DNA of 64,000 nucleotides, taken from assembly GCA_002281555.1 (NCBI GenBank), contig NCGJ01000002.1, forward strand, positions 310,001 to 374,000, given 5' to 3'. The translations under genes were made by a program, and so were the position numbers. The stretch comes from Hydrogenophilales bacterium 28-61-23 (GTDB lineage Bacteria; Pseudomonadota; Gammaproteobacteria; Burkholderiales; Thiobacillaceae). Positions 24,227-32,002 of this stretch are shown piece after piece; the first letter of the stretch is position 1, and the number at the start of each line of letters is the position of its first letter. The notes beneath the pieces were generated by a model. It had not been told where the DNA came from and made no database searches. It worked only from the letters and a program-made list of their open reading frames with translations.

Positions 24227-24601
24227 GTGAAACGCCGCATCGTCGTCGCCCTGCGCCCGGTTTCACCGGTGGAGCGCCTGCTGAAAGTGGGCGCATCGCT
24301 GTGTCGGCGCATGGAGGCGGAGCTGGAAGTGCTGGCCGATCCGATCCGTTCGGACTGGGCCGAGATCGAAGCGCGTCTGTCCGCGCTGGAAAAAGACGGC
24401 GTCGCTTGCCGTTTGACGCCAGCTCCCGGGCTGGATGCCAAGCATGTCGTCGAGCATGCTCGACGACATGAATGTGTCAGTTCCGTCGTCGTCGGAAGAC
24501 CCGCCGCCTGGGCTGGCGAGGGGCACGTCGATCCCTGGAGCAAGCTCGAATGTCCGCTGGTGGCGGCCTCCGATCACCCCGATTTACCTGAAGAAAAGTA
24601 A
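24227..24601 (+). CDS. Small UspA-like protein before SulP-3
   Basis: 124-residue cytoplasmic protein with a GTG start. The opening RRIVVALRPVSPVERLLKVG and the later HECVSSVVVGRPAA follow the beta1 and beta4 ends of the universal stress fold; the nucleotide-binding glycine motif is incomplete. It ends three bases before the SulP-3 start, so they are co-translated. Usp-like partners accompany three of the four SulP genes here, as neighbours or as fused domains. Confidence 0.6.
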   Translation: MKRRIVVALRPVSPVERLLKVGASLCRRMEAELEVLADPIRSDWAEIEARLSALEKDGVACRLTPAPGLDAKHVVEHARRHECVSSVVVGRPAAWAGEGHVDPWSKLECPLVAASDHPDLPEEK

Positions 24602-24604
24602 GCC

Positions 24605-26725
24605 ATGAACAAAATTGCTCGTTTCCTTCCTTTCCTGCGCTGGTTCCCGATGGGCGGCGATACCGTGAAGGCCGACTTCATGGCCGGTATTACGGTCGCT
24701 CTGGTGCTGATTCCGCAGTCGATGGCCTACGCGCAACTGGCCGGTCTGCCGGCCTATTTCGGCTTGTATGCGGCGTTTTTGCCGGTGGCCGTGGCGGCGT
24801 TGTGGGGTTCGTCGAACCAGCTCGGCACCGGCCCGGTGGCGGTGGTGTCGCTGTTGACCGCTTCCAGTCTGGCGACTTTGGCCGCGCCCGGTTCCGAGAG
24901 CTTCGTCGCGTTGGCCATCATGCTGGCGCTGCTGGTCGGCATCATTCAGTTGCTGCTTGGCGTGTTCAAGCTGGGCGTCATCGTCAACTTCCTGTCGCAT
25001 CCGGTCATTGTCGGTTTCACCAACGCGGCGGCGATCATCATCGCGCTGTCGCAGGTGTCCAAGCTGTTCGGCGTGCCGATGGGGCGCAGCGAGCACTTCA
25101 TCAATGACATCGTCGGCGTGGTCAAGCTGATCGGCGAGACGCATATCCCGACGCTGTTGATGGGCATCCTGGCGATTGCCATGATGTGGGGCATCAAGAA
25201 ATACAAGCCGAAATGGCCTGGCGTGCTGATTGCCGTCGCGGTGACCACAACCTTGTCCTGGGGCATCGGTTTCGAGAAGAGCGGCAGCGCCAAGGTCGAT
25301 CAGGTCGCCAGCGCCGATGTGCAAGCCCTGGTCCGGGAGATGGTTCAGACCGAACAGCGCGTGGCCGAGGTCAACGCGGAAATCACCGCCAAATCCAGCC
25401 AGCTGGCCGTGGCCGGCAAGGCCCACGGCGAGCAAAGCCAGGCGGCATTGAGCTTGAAATACGAGATCGATGTGCTGCGGCTCAAGCTGGAAGATCGCGA
25501 AATGGAAAACGCCAAGCGCATGCGCGCCTTGCGCAAGATGGCCTTCCAGCGTGGCAGCGATGCTCAGGGCGAGGGGAAGCTCTTCCTGGAAGGCGAGGTG
25601 CCCCAGGGTGTGGCGACCGATGGCGTGCGCTGGCATATCAGGAAGGCGAAAGGGAATGAATTGAAGTTGGCCGGGGGCGGAGAAGTGGTCGGCAATATTC
25701 CGGAGGGCTTGCCCAGCATCGCGATGCCGACTCTGGACATGAGCAAGCTGGGCGCGCTGCTGTCGGCCGCGCTGGTGATCTCGCTGGTCGGTTTCATGGA
25801 GGCGATTTCGATCGCCAAGGCGATCGCCGCCAAGACCAAGCAGCGTCTCGACCCGAACCAGGAGTTGATCGGCCAGGGCTTGTCCAACATCGTCGGCTCG
25901 ATGACCCAGGCTTTCCCGGTGTCCGGCTCGTTCTCGCGTTCGGCGGTCAACCAGAACTCCGGCGCGAAAACCGGCATGAGTTCGGTCTATACCGCCATCT
26001 TCGTGCTGATCACGCTGCTGTTCCTGACGCCGCTGCTGTATCACCTGCCGCAGGCCGTTCTGGCCGCGATCATCATCATGGCGGTGATCGGCCTGGTGAA
26101 TTTCTCGGCGGTGAAACACGCCTGGCAGGCGCACAAGCACGATGGCGCCGCTTCGGTTGTGACCTTTGTCGCCACGTTGGCGGCGGCGCCCCACCTGGAT
26201 CACGGCATCATGGTCGGCGCCGGCCTGGCGCTGATCCTGTTCCTGATGCGCACCATGAATCCGCGCGTGGCGCAATTGGGACGTTTCAAGGACGGCACGC
26301 TGCGCGACATCAAGGTCAACCCGGGCATTCCGACCAGCGAACATGTCGTGGCGATGCGCTTCGACGGGCAACTCTATTTCGGCAACGTGTCGTACTTCGA
26401 AGACACCGTGCTGGAAGCGCTGGCCGACCATCCCAAGGTCAAATACTTTCTGGTGGTGGGAGACGGCATCAATCAGCTCGACGCTTCTGGCGAGGAAGTG
26501 ATACACCACCTGGTCGAACGCCTGCGCAGCACCGGCGTGGAACTGGTCTTCTCCGGCCTGAAAAAGCAGGTGCTCGACGTGATGCGCGCCACCGGCCTGT
26601 TCGATCTGGTTACCCAGGCCAATATTTTCGCCACCGAGGATCAAGCCATCGCCGCGATCTACGAACGCTTGGGCGACGAAGCGGGTGAAGACCTGTTTTG
26701 CGCGGTGAAACCCGCAACGGCGTGA
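24605..26725 (+). CDS. SulP anion permease with helical insertion (SulP-3)
   Basis: 706-residue SulP transporter, close paralogue of SulP-2. Signatures IPQSMAYAQLAGLPAYFGLY, GSSNQLGTGPVA, QELIGQGLSNIVGSMTQAF; C-terminal STAS domain (about 590-700) with IKVNPGIPTSEHVVAMRFDG. The same extra segment of about 135 residues (about 226-362, many Glu, Lys, Gln) splits the transport domain before VGNIPEGLP. It is followed at 80 bases by the first Ehr-complex gene on the same strand with no obvious terminator between, so one transcript is likely. Bicarbonate, sulfate or another anion is possible. Confidence 0.9.
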   Translation: MNKIARFLPFLRWFPMGGDTVKADFMAGITVALVLIPQSMAYAQLAGLPAYFGLYAAFLPVAVAALWGSSNQLGTGPVAVVSLLTASSLATLAAPGSESFVALAIMLALLVGIIQLLLGVFKLGVIVNFLSHPVIVGFTNAAAIIIALSQVSKLFGVPMGRSEHFINDIVGVVKLIGETHIPTLLMGILAIAMMWGIKKYKPKWPGVLIAVAVTTTLSWGIGFEKSGSAKVDQVASADVQALVREMVQTEQRVAEVNAEITAKSSQLAVAGKAHGEQSQAALSLKYEIDVLRLKLEDREMENAKRMRALRKMAFQRGSDAQGEGKLFLEGEVPQGVATDGVRWHIRKAKGNELKLAGGGEVVGNIPEGLPSIAMPTLDMSKLGALLSAALVISLVGFMEAISIAKAIAAKTKQRLDPNQELIGQGLSNIVGSMTQAFPVSGSFSRSAVNQNSGAKTGMSSVYTAIFVLITLLFLTPLLYHLPQAVLAAIIIMAVIGLVNFSAVKHAWQAHKHDGAASVVTFVATLAAAPHLDHGIMVGAGLALILFLMRTMNPRVAQLGRFKDGTLRDIKVNPGIPTSEHVVAMRFDGQLYFGNVSYFEDTVLEALADHPKVKYFLVVGDGINQLDASGEEVIHHLVERLRSTGVELVFSGLKKQVLDVMRATGLFDLVTQANIFATEDQAIAAIYERLGDEAGEDLFCAVKPATA

Positions 26726-26806
26726 GGGGCGATGATAATGGCGAGCACATCATGGTCGGCCGTGTCGCCCGCCAGGCCAACAACACTGAACACATGAGCG
26801 AATTCC

Positions 26807-28819
26807 ATGCTTGAGCTGCTTCCCCTCGACTGGGCCTGGGCCATCGTCCTGTACTGGCTGATCCTGGCCGGGACCGGCCTGTTGATGCAGTCCCGTCCGC
26901 GTCTGATCACCGGCCTGGTGTTCCCCCTGGGGGCCGTGGGGGCGCTGGCCATCTCGGCGGTCGGGCTGATGGGGCTGATCCAGCCCGCGTCGCATTTCAT
27001 CCTGCCCATCGGTCTGCCCGATTTGCCCTTCCATCTGCGCCTGGATGCCCTGTCCGCCTTCTTTCTGGTGCTGCTGGGCGGCGCGGCGTTCGGCGTGACG
27101 ATCTACGCGGTGGGTTACCTGCGCGGCATGGAGCGCGGCTCACTGGCCCTGCTGGCGATGTGGTACCACCTGTTTCTGGCCGGCATGACCATGGTGTTGC
27201 TGGCGGACGACGCCTACGCCTTCATGGTGGCCTGGGAGGTGATGGCCCTGTCCTCCTATTTCCTGGTGACCACGGACCACGATGTGCCGGAGATTCGGCG
27301 CGCCGGCTTCCTCTACCTGCTCATCGCCCACGTCGGCGCCGTGTCCCTGCTGCTGTGCTTCGGCGTGTTGCAGGGTGGCGCGGTCGCCAACGCCAGCGCC
27401 TACACCTTCGACTACATGCGCAACGCGGAGATGACGCCGTTCTGGGCCTCGGCGGCCTTCCTGCTGGCCCTGTTCGGTTTCGGCGCCAAGGCCGGCCTGG
27501 TGCCCCTGCACGTATGGCTGCCCGAAGCCCATCCGGCGGCGCCGTCGCCGGTTTCCGCCCTCATGTCGGGGGTCATGCTGAAGACCGCCATCTACGGCCT
27601 GTTGCGCGTCACCTTCGACCTGCTCAACGCGCAGCAGGGCTGGTGGGGCACCCTGGCCCTGGCTCTGGGCCTGATCACCGCCTTGTACGGCGTCATCTTC
27701 GCCGCCGTGCAGTCGGACATGAAGCGGCTGCTGGCCTGGTCGTCCATCGAGAACATCGGCATCATCATCGCCGGCTTCGGCCTCGCCCTGATTTTCTACG
27801 CCGACGGCAAGGGCGCCCTGGCGGCCCTGGCCATGACCGCCCTGCTCTACCACTCGCTCAATCACGCCTTCTTCAAGGGGCTGCTGTTCGTCGGCACCGG
27901 TACCGTGCTGCACGCCACCGGGGCGCGCAACCTGGGTCGCCTGGGCGGGTTGATCCGCTATCTGCCCTGGACCGCCTGGCTGACCCTGATCGGCGCCTTG
28001 TCCATCGCCGGTCTGCCGCCGTTGAACGGTTTCGTCTCCGACTGGCTGCTGTTGCAGGCCTTCCTGCTCACCCCGGGACTGAGCCAGCCCTACCTGAACA
28101 TGGTGATTCCGGTGGCCGCGGCCACGGTGGCCCTGGCGTCGGCCCTGGCGGCCTATGTCATGGTGAAGTTCTACGGCGTGATCTTCCTCGGCCAGCCCCG
28201 GGAACCGGGCCTAGTCCATGCGCGGGCGACCAAGTGGCCGGAGCGTTTCGGCATGATCTGGCTGGCGTCCGGCTGTGTGCTGCTGGGCGTGTTTCCGACC
28301 CAGGTCATCGGCTGGATCTCGCCGGCCGTGCTCTTGCTCACCGGCCAGTCCATGGTCAACGACGGCAACTGGCTGACCCTGGCGCCGGTGGATGCGGACC
28401 GGGCCAGCTATGCGCCTCTGGTGTTCCTCGCCGTGGTGCTGGTCGTGCTGCTGCTCACCTTCATCATCGTGCGCAAGATCTACCATGGCCGCGTGCGCCG
28501 CGCCGATCCCTGGGATTGCGGCTATCCCGAGCAGACCGCGCGTATGCAGGACAGCGCCGAGGGCTTCGGCCAGCCCGTCCGCCAGATCTTCGAGTCCTTC
28601 ATGCGGGTGGAGCGGGAGACCCCGGACCCGTTCGACCGCAAGCCCCAATACCGGGGCGACAGCCGGGACAGGCTCTGGCTCCTGCTCTACGCGCCCATCG
28701 CCCGCCTCACGGACTGGATATCGGATCAAGCGGGACGGGTGCAACACGGCCGCATCCAGTGGTACCTGATCTACAGCTTCGCCACCCTGATCTTCCTGCT
28801 CGTCTTCGTGACACGGTGA
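26807..28819 (+). CDS. hyfB: Hydrogenase-4 component B-like proton-pumping subunit
   Basis: 670-residue polytopic membrane protein of the NuoL/HyfB/Mrp antiporter family, with 14-16 hydrophobic segments. The conserved core includes WEVMALSSYFLV (about residue 140), HVWLPEAHPAAPSPVSALMSG with its lysine-proline helix region, DMKRLLAWSSIENIG and YHSLNHAFFKGLLF. These provide the glutamate, lysine and histidine residues of the proton channel. First gene of a six-gene hyfBCEFGI-like operon. It is longer than DabB, and no DabA follows, so it is not the known DAB system. Confidence 0.9.
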   Translation: MLELLPLDWAWAIVLYWLILAGTGLLMQSRPRLITGLVFPLGAVGALAISAVGLMGLIQPASHFILPIGLPDLPFHLRLDALSAFFLVLLGGAAFGVTIYAVGYLRGMERGSLALLAMWYHLFLAGMTMVLLADDAYAFMVAWEVMALSSYFLVTTDHDVPEIRRAGFLYLLIAHVGAVSLLLCFGVLQGGAVANASAYTFDYMRNAEMTPFWASAAFLLALFGFGAKAGLVPLHVWLPEAHPAAPSPVSALMSGVMLKTAIYGLLRVTFDLLNAQQGWWGTLALALGLITALYGVIFAAVQSDMKRLLAWSSIENIGIIIAGFGLALIFYADGKGALAALAMTALLYHSLNHAFFKGLLFVGTGTVLHATGARNLGRLGGLIRYLPWTAWLTLIGALSIAGLPPLNGFVSDWLLLQAFLLTPGLSQPYLNMVIPVAAATVALASALAAYVMVKFYGVIFLGQPREPGLVHARATKWPERFGMIWLASGCVLLGVFPTQVIGWISPAVLLLTGQSMVNDGNWLTLAPVDADRASYAPLVFLAVVLVVLLLTFIIVRKIYHGRVRRADPWDCGYPEQTARMQDSAEGFGQPVRQIFESFMRVERETPDPFDRKPQYRGDSRDRLWLLLYAPIARLTDWISDQAGRVQHGRIQWYLIYSFATLIFLLVFVTR

Positions 28820-28823
28820 TTCC

Positions 28824-29768
28824 ATGAACGCTGGCACCCTCCTGCAAATCGCCCAAACCCTGCTGGCCATCGCGCTGGCCCCCCTGCTGCTGGGCTGGAC
28901 CAACCAGTGCCGCGCCTGGATGCAGGGCCGCGGCGCGCCCCCGATCACCCAGCCCTATCGCACCCTCAGGAAGCTGTTCCACAAGGATGCGGTGATTGCC
29001 CACACGGCCTCGCCCCTGTTCCGCTTCGCGCCCTACATGATCTTCGCCTGCATGGCCCTGGCGGCGGGCATCGTGCCGATGATTGCCAACGACCTGCCGT
29101 TCTCGCCGGCGGCGGACGCCATCGCGCTGGTCGGGGTGTTCGCCCTGGCGCGGGTGTTCCAGGCCCTGGCCGCGATGGACATCGGCACTTCGTTCGGTTC
29201 TCTCGGCGCGCGCCGCGAGATGCTGGTGTCGTTCCTGGCCGAACCGGCCCTGCTCATGGTGTTCTTCACCGCCAGCCTGATCTCCCAGTCGACCGAACTG
29301 CCCCATATCGTCGAGACCCTGGCCCACAAGGAGTTCGCCATCTATCCCAGCCTGGCGTTCGCGGCAGTGGCGTTCTGGATGATCTCGGTGGCGGAGAACG
29401 CCCGCATCCCGGTGGACAACCCGACCACCCACCTGGAACTGACCATGATCCACGAGGCCATGATTCTGGAATATTCCGCCCGCCATCTGGCCCTGATCGA
29501 GTGGGCGGTGGCCTTGAAGCTGTTCACCTATTCGGCCCTGGGCATCGCCCTGTTCCTGCCCTGGGGCATCGCCCCGGCGGGCGACTACGCCGCCCTGCCC
29601 CTGGCCCTGCTGGCCCTGTTCGTCAAGCTGGCCGGCGGCGGCGCGGTGCTGGCCTTCATGGAGACCATCAGCGCCAAGATGCGTTTGTTCCGAGTGCCGG
29701 AATTCCTCGGCACCGCCTTCCTGCTGGCGGTGCTGGGCATGCTGATCCATTTCCTGCTGGAGGTGTGA
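28824..29768 (+). CDS. hyfC: Hydrogenase-4 component C-like membrane subunit (NuoH family)
   Basis: 314-residue membrane subunit with about eight hydrophobic segments. It contains the NuoH-family signatures GRGAPPITQPYRTLRKLF near residue 35 and ENARIPVDNPTTHLELTMIHEAMILEYSGR-like sequence around residue 190 (here EYSARH), the loop that contacts the NuoB/D-like subunits. It anchors the peripheral arm in the membrane and forms the entry of the proposed proton path. It starts five bases after the HyfB-like gene. Confidence 0.92.
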   Translation: MNAGTLLQIAQTLLAIALAPLLLGWTNQCRAWMQGRGAPPITQPYRTLRKLFHKDAVIAHTASPLFRFAPYMIFACMALAAGIVPMIANDLPFSPAADAIALVGVFALARVFQALAAMDIGTSFGSLGARREMLVSFLAEPALLMVFFTASLISQSTELPHIVETLAHKEFAIYPSLAFAAVAFWMISVAENARIPVDNPTTHLELTMIHEAMILEYSARHLALIEWAVALKLFTYSALGIALFLPWGIAPAGDYAALPLALLALFVKLAGGGAVLAFMETISAKMRLFRVPEFLGTAFLLAVLGMLIHFLLEV

Positions 29769-29790
29769 TGCAAACCGGAACGCATAGACA

Positions 29791-29874
29791 CGTAGGATGG
29801 GTTGAGCGCAGCGAAACCCATCGATTCGCACAGGCCATCACGATGGGTTTCGCTGGCGCTCAACCCATCCTACG
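29791..29874. repeat. Long palindromic repeat (REP/MITE-like) between hyfC and hyfE
   Basis: A 33-base arm (29791-29823) beginning CGTAGGATGGGTTGAGCG pairs with a 34-base arm (29841-29874) ending CTCAACCCATCCTACG, with one bulged base and a 17-base loop. This GTAGGATGGGTT repeat type is widespread as dispersed elements in beta- and gammaproteobacteria (from memory). It is the only break in an otherwise tight operon and would fold strongly in the mRNA, possibly changing the ratio of upstream to downstream subunits. Confidence 0.9.
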
Positions 29875-29883
29875 GGAGCCGAC

Positions 29884-30546
29884 ATGTCCCTGACCTACCA
29901 CCTCCAGATCGTCAACCTGCTGGCCGCGTTGTTGCTGCTGATCTCGTTCGCCATGCTGTCCCAGCGCCGCATCGTCGGCCTGGTGACCCTGTTCGCCTGG
30001 CAGGGCGCGGCGCTGGCGACCTCCACCGCCATCGTCGCCTGGTCGACCGGCCAGCATCACCTGTACTACTCGGCGGCGCTGACCCTGGTGCTCAAGGTCA
30101 TCGCCATGCCCTGGTTCTTCTACCGGCTGATCAAGAAGCTGGATGTCGATCGCGATGTCGAGACGATGATCAACATCCCGACCACCATGCTGATCGGCAT
30201 CGCCCTGGTGATCTTCGCCTTCAACCTGGCCCTGCCCATCTCCCAGATGGCCGGCACGGTGATGCGCTCCACGCTGGGCATCGCCATGGCCACCGTGTTG
30301 CTCGCCTTCCTGATGATGATCACGCGCAGCAAGGCCATCCCGCAGGTGATCGGCTTCTTGGCCATGGAAAACGGCCTGTTCTTCGCCGCCACCAGCGCCA
30401 CCTACGGCATGCCGCTGGTGGTGGAAATGGGCGTCGCCCTGGACGTGCTGGTGGGCGTGTTCGTACTGAGTATCTTCTTCTTCCAGATCCGGGAAACTTT
30501 CGATTCCCTGGACCTGAAGCACATGGAAAAGCTGAAAGAACGCTGA
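29884..30546 (+). CDS. hyfE: Hydrogenase-4 component E-like membrane subunit
   Basis: 220-residue membrane protein with about seven hydrophobic segments, of the HyfE family whose C-terminal half is related to NuoK. The region IPQVIGFLAMENGLFFAA near residue 155 carries the conserved glutamate of the NuoK-type channel. It begins 9 bases after the palindromic repeat and ends 3 bases before the HyfF-like gene. It belongs to the proton-translocating membrane arm. Confidence 0.9.
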   Translation: MSLTYHLQIVNLLAALLLLISFAMLSQRRIVGLVTLFAWQGAALATSTAIVAWSTGQHHLYYSAALTLVLKVIAMPWFFYRLIKKLDVDRDVETMINIPTTMLIGIALVIFAFNLALPISQMAGTVMRSTLGIAMATVLLAFLMMITRSKAIPQVIGFLAMENGLFFAATSATYGMPLVVEMGVALDVLVGVFVLSIFFFQIRETFDSLDLKHMEKLKER

Positions 30547-30549
30547 CAA

Positions 30550-32001
30550 ATGGAAATCTACTGGGTACTCGGCATCCCGCTGGTCGGCGGGGTTTTTCTC
30601 GCGCTCTGGGGCAATCGACGCAATGCGCCGGAAATCAACGCCCTGTTCAGCCTGCTCACCTTGATCGCGGCGGCCTGGCTCACAGCGCGCGTGATCGATT
30701 ACGGGCCGATGCTGATCGGCGACGGCTGGTTCTTCATCGACTCGTTCAACGTGTTCTTGGTGGCACTGACCGCTTTCGTGGCGTTCACGACCGCGTTGTT
30801 CTCGCGCCCCTACATGCGCATCGAGAAGGAGCACGGCCGCCTCAACGACAAGCGCCTGCGTCTGTACCACAGCAGCTACCAGATCTTCATTGGCGCCATG
30901 TTGCTGGCGCTGACCACCAACAACATGGGCATCCTCTGGGTGTCGATGGAAGCGGCGACGCTGACCACCGTGCTGCTGGTTTCGCTGTACCGCACCCCGG
31001 CTTCGCTGGAAGCGGCGTGGAAGTATTTCATTCTGTGCGGCGTCGGCATCGCGCTGGCGCTGTTCGGCACCATCCTGCTCTATTTCGCGGCGGAGAAGAT
31101 CCTCGGATCGGGCGGCACGGCGCTGCTGTGGACGCATCTGAACGGGGTCAAGACGCAACTGGAGCCGACCGTGCTGCAACTGGCCTTCGTCTTTCTGCTG
31201 GTGGGTTACGGCACCAAGGTCGGCCTGGCGCCGCTGCACAGCTGGTTGCCCGACGCCCACGCCGAGGGCCCGACGCCGGTGTCCGCCGTGCTGTCCGGCC
31301 TGCTGCTCAACGTCGCGCTGTACGCGGTGATGCGCTGTAAGGTGTTGGTGGACGGCGCCATGGGCACCGACCTGGCGGGCAACCTGATGATGGGCTTCGG
31401 CCTGTTCTCGGTGGTGCTGGCAGCCTTCCTGATCAAGCGCCAGAGCGACGTGAAGCGCATGTTCGCCTATTCCTCGATCGAGCACATGGGCCTGATCACC
31501 TTCGCCTTCGGCATGGGCGGCGCGGTGGCCAACTTCGCCGGCCTGCTGCACATGACCATGCACTCGCTGACCAAGTCCGCCATCTTCTTCGCCGTGGGCC
31601 ACGCCACCCAGAGCGCCGGCACCCAGATGATGGACGGCATCCGCGGCCTGATCCGCACCAACCCCACCATCGGCTGGGGCCTGATGCTGGGCACCATCGC
31701 CATCCTCGGCGTGCCGCCGTTCGGCGTGTTCGCCAGCGAGTTCCTGATCATCACCACCGCCATGCACGAACATCCCTGGGCCACGCCCTTCCTGCTGCTG
31801 GCCCTGGGCGTGGCGTTCGCCTCCATCTTCGGCAAGGTGCAGCCCATGGTGTTCGGCGAGACGGAATTGCCCAAGTTGCCACACCAGCCCGCCCTGACCC
31901 CGGTGTTCATCCACCTTGGTCTGGTCTTGATGATGGGCCTGTTCATCCCGCCCTATCTGGCCGATTGGTATCGCCAGGCGGCGGCGTTGTTGGGAGGTTG
32001 A
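30550..32001 (+). CDS. hyfF: Hydrogenase-4 component F-like proton-pumping subunit
   Basis: 483-residue polytopic subunit of the NuoM/N/HyfF antiporter-like family. Core motifs are WVSMEAATLTTVLLV (about residue 130), GLAPLHSWLPDAHAEGPTPVSAVLSG, DVKRMFAYSSIEHMG and HSLTKSAIFFAVGH, giving the channel Glu, Lys and His residues. A second antiporter-like subunit besides HyfB means that the complex could move at least two ions per cycle. It ends one base before the large-subunit gene. Confidence 0.92.
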   Translation: MEIYWVLGIPLVGGVFLALWGNRRNAPEINALFSLLTLIAAAWLTARVIDYGPMLIGDGWFFIDSFNVFLVALTAFVAFTTALFSRPYMRIEKEHGRLNDKRLRLYHSSYQIFIGAMLLALTTNNMGILWVSMEAATLTTVLLVSLYRTPASLEAAWKYFILCGVGIALALFGTILLYFAAEKILGSGGTALLWTHLNGVKTQLEPTVLQLAFVFLLVGYGTKVGLAPLHSWLPDAHAEGPTPVSAVLSGLLLNVALYAVMRCKVLVDGAMGTDLAGNLMMGFGLFSVVLAAFLIKRQSDVKRMFAYSSIEHMGLITFAFGMGGAVANFAGLLHMTMHSLTKSAIFFAVGHATQSAGTQMMDGIRGLIRTNPTIGWGLMLGTIAILGVPPFGVFASEFLIITTAMHEHPWATPFLLLALGVAFASIFGKVQPMVFGETELPKLPHQPALTPVFIHLGLVLMMGLFIPPYLADWYRQAAALLGG

Positions 32002-32002
32002 G

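Noticed and set aside
24584-26644. 686-codon minus-strand frame opposite SulP-3
   Set aside because: His/Arg/Gln-rich composition typical of a reverse shadow; the plus strand is an unmistakable SulP transporter.
26807-28819. DabB of a DAB inorganic carbon pump
   Set aside because: No DabA (DUF2309) gene is adjacent, and the gene sits in a complete hyfBCEFGI-like order.
27160-28827. 555-codon plus-strand frame overlapping the HyfB-like gene
   Set aside because: Alternative frame with Arg/Gly/Pro-rich product; HyfB-like frame has all antiporter motifs and hydrophobic pattern.
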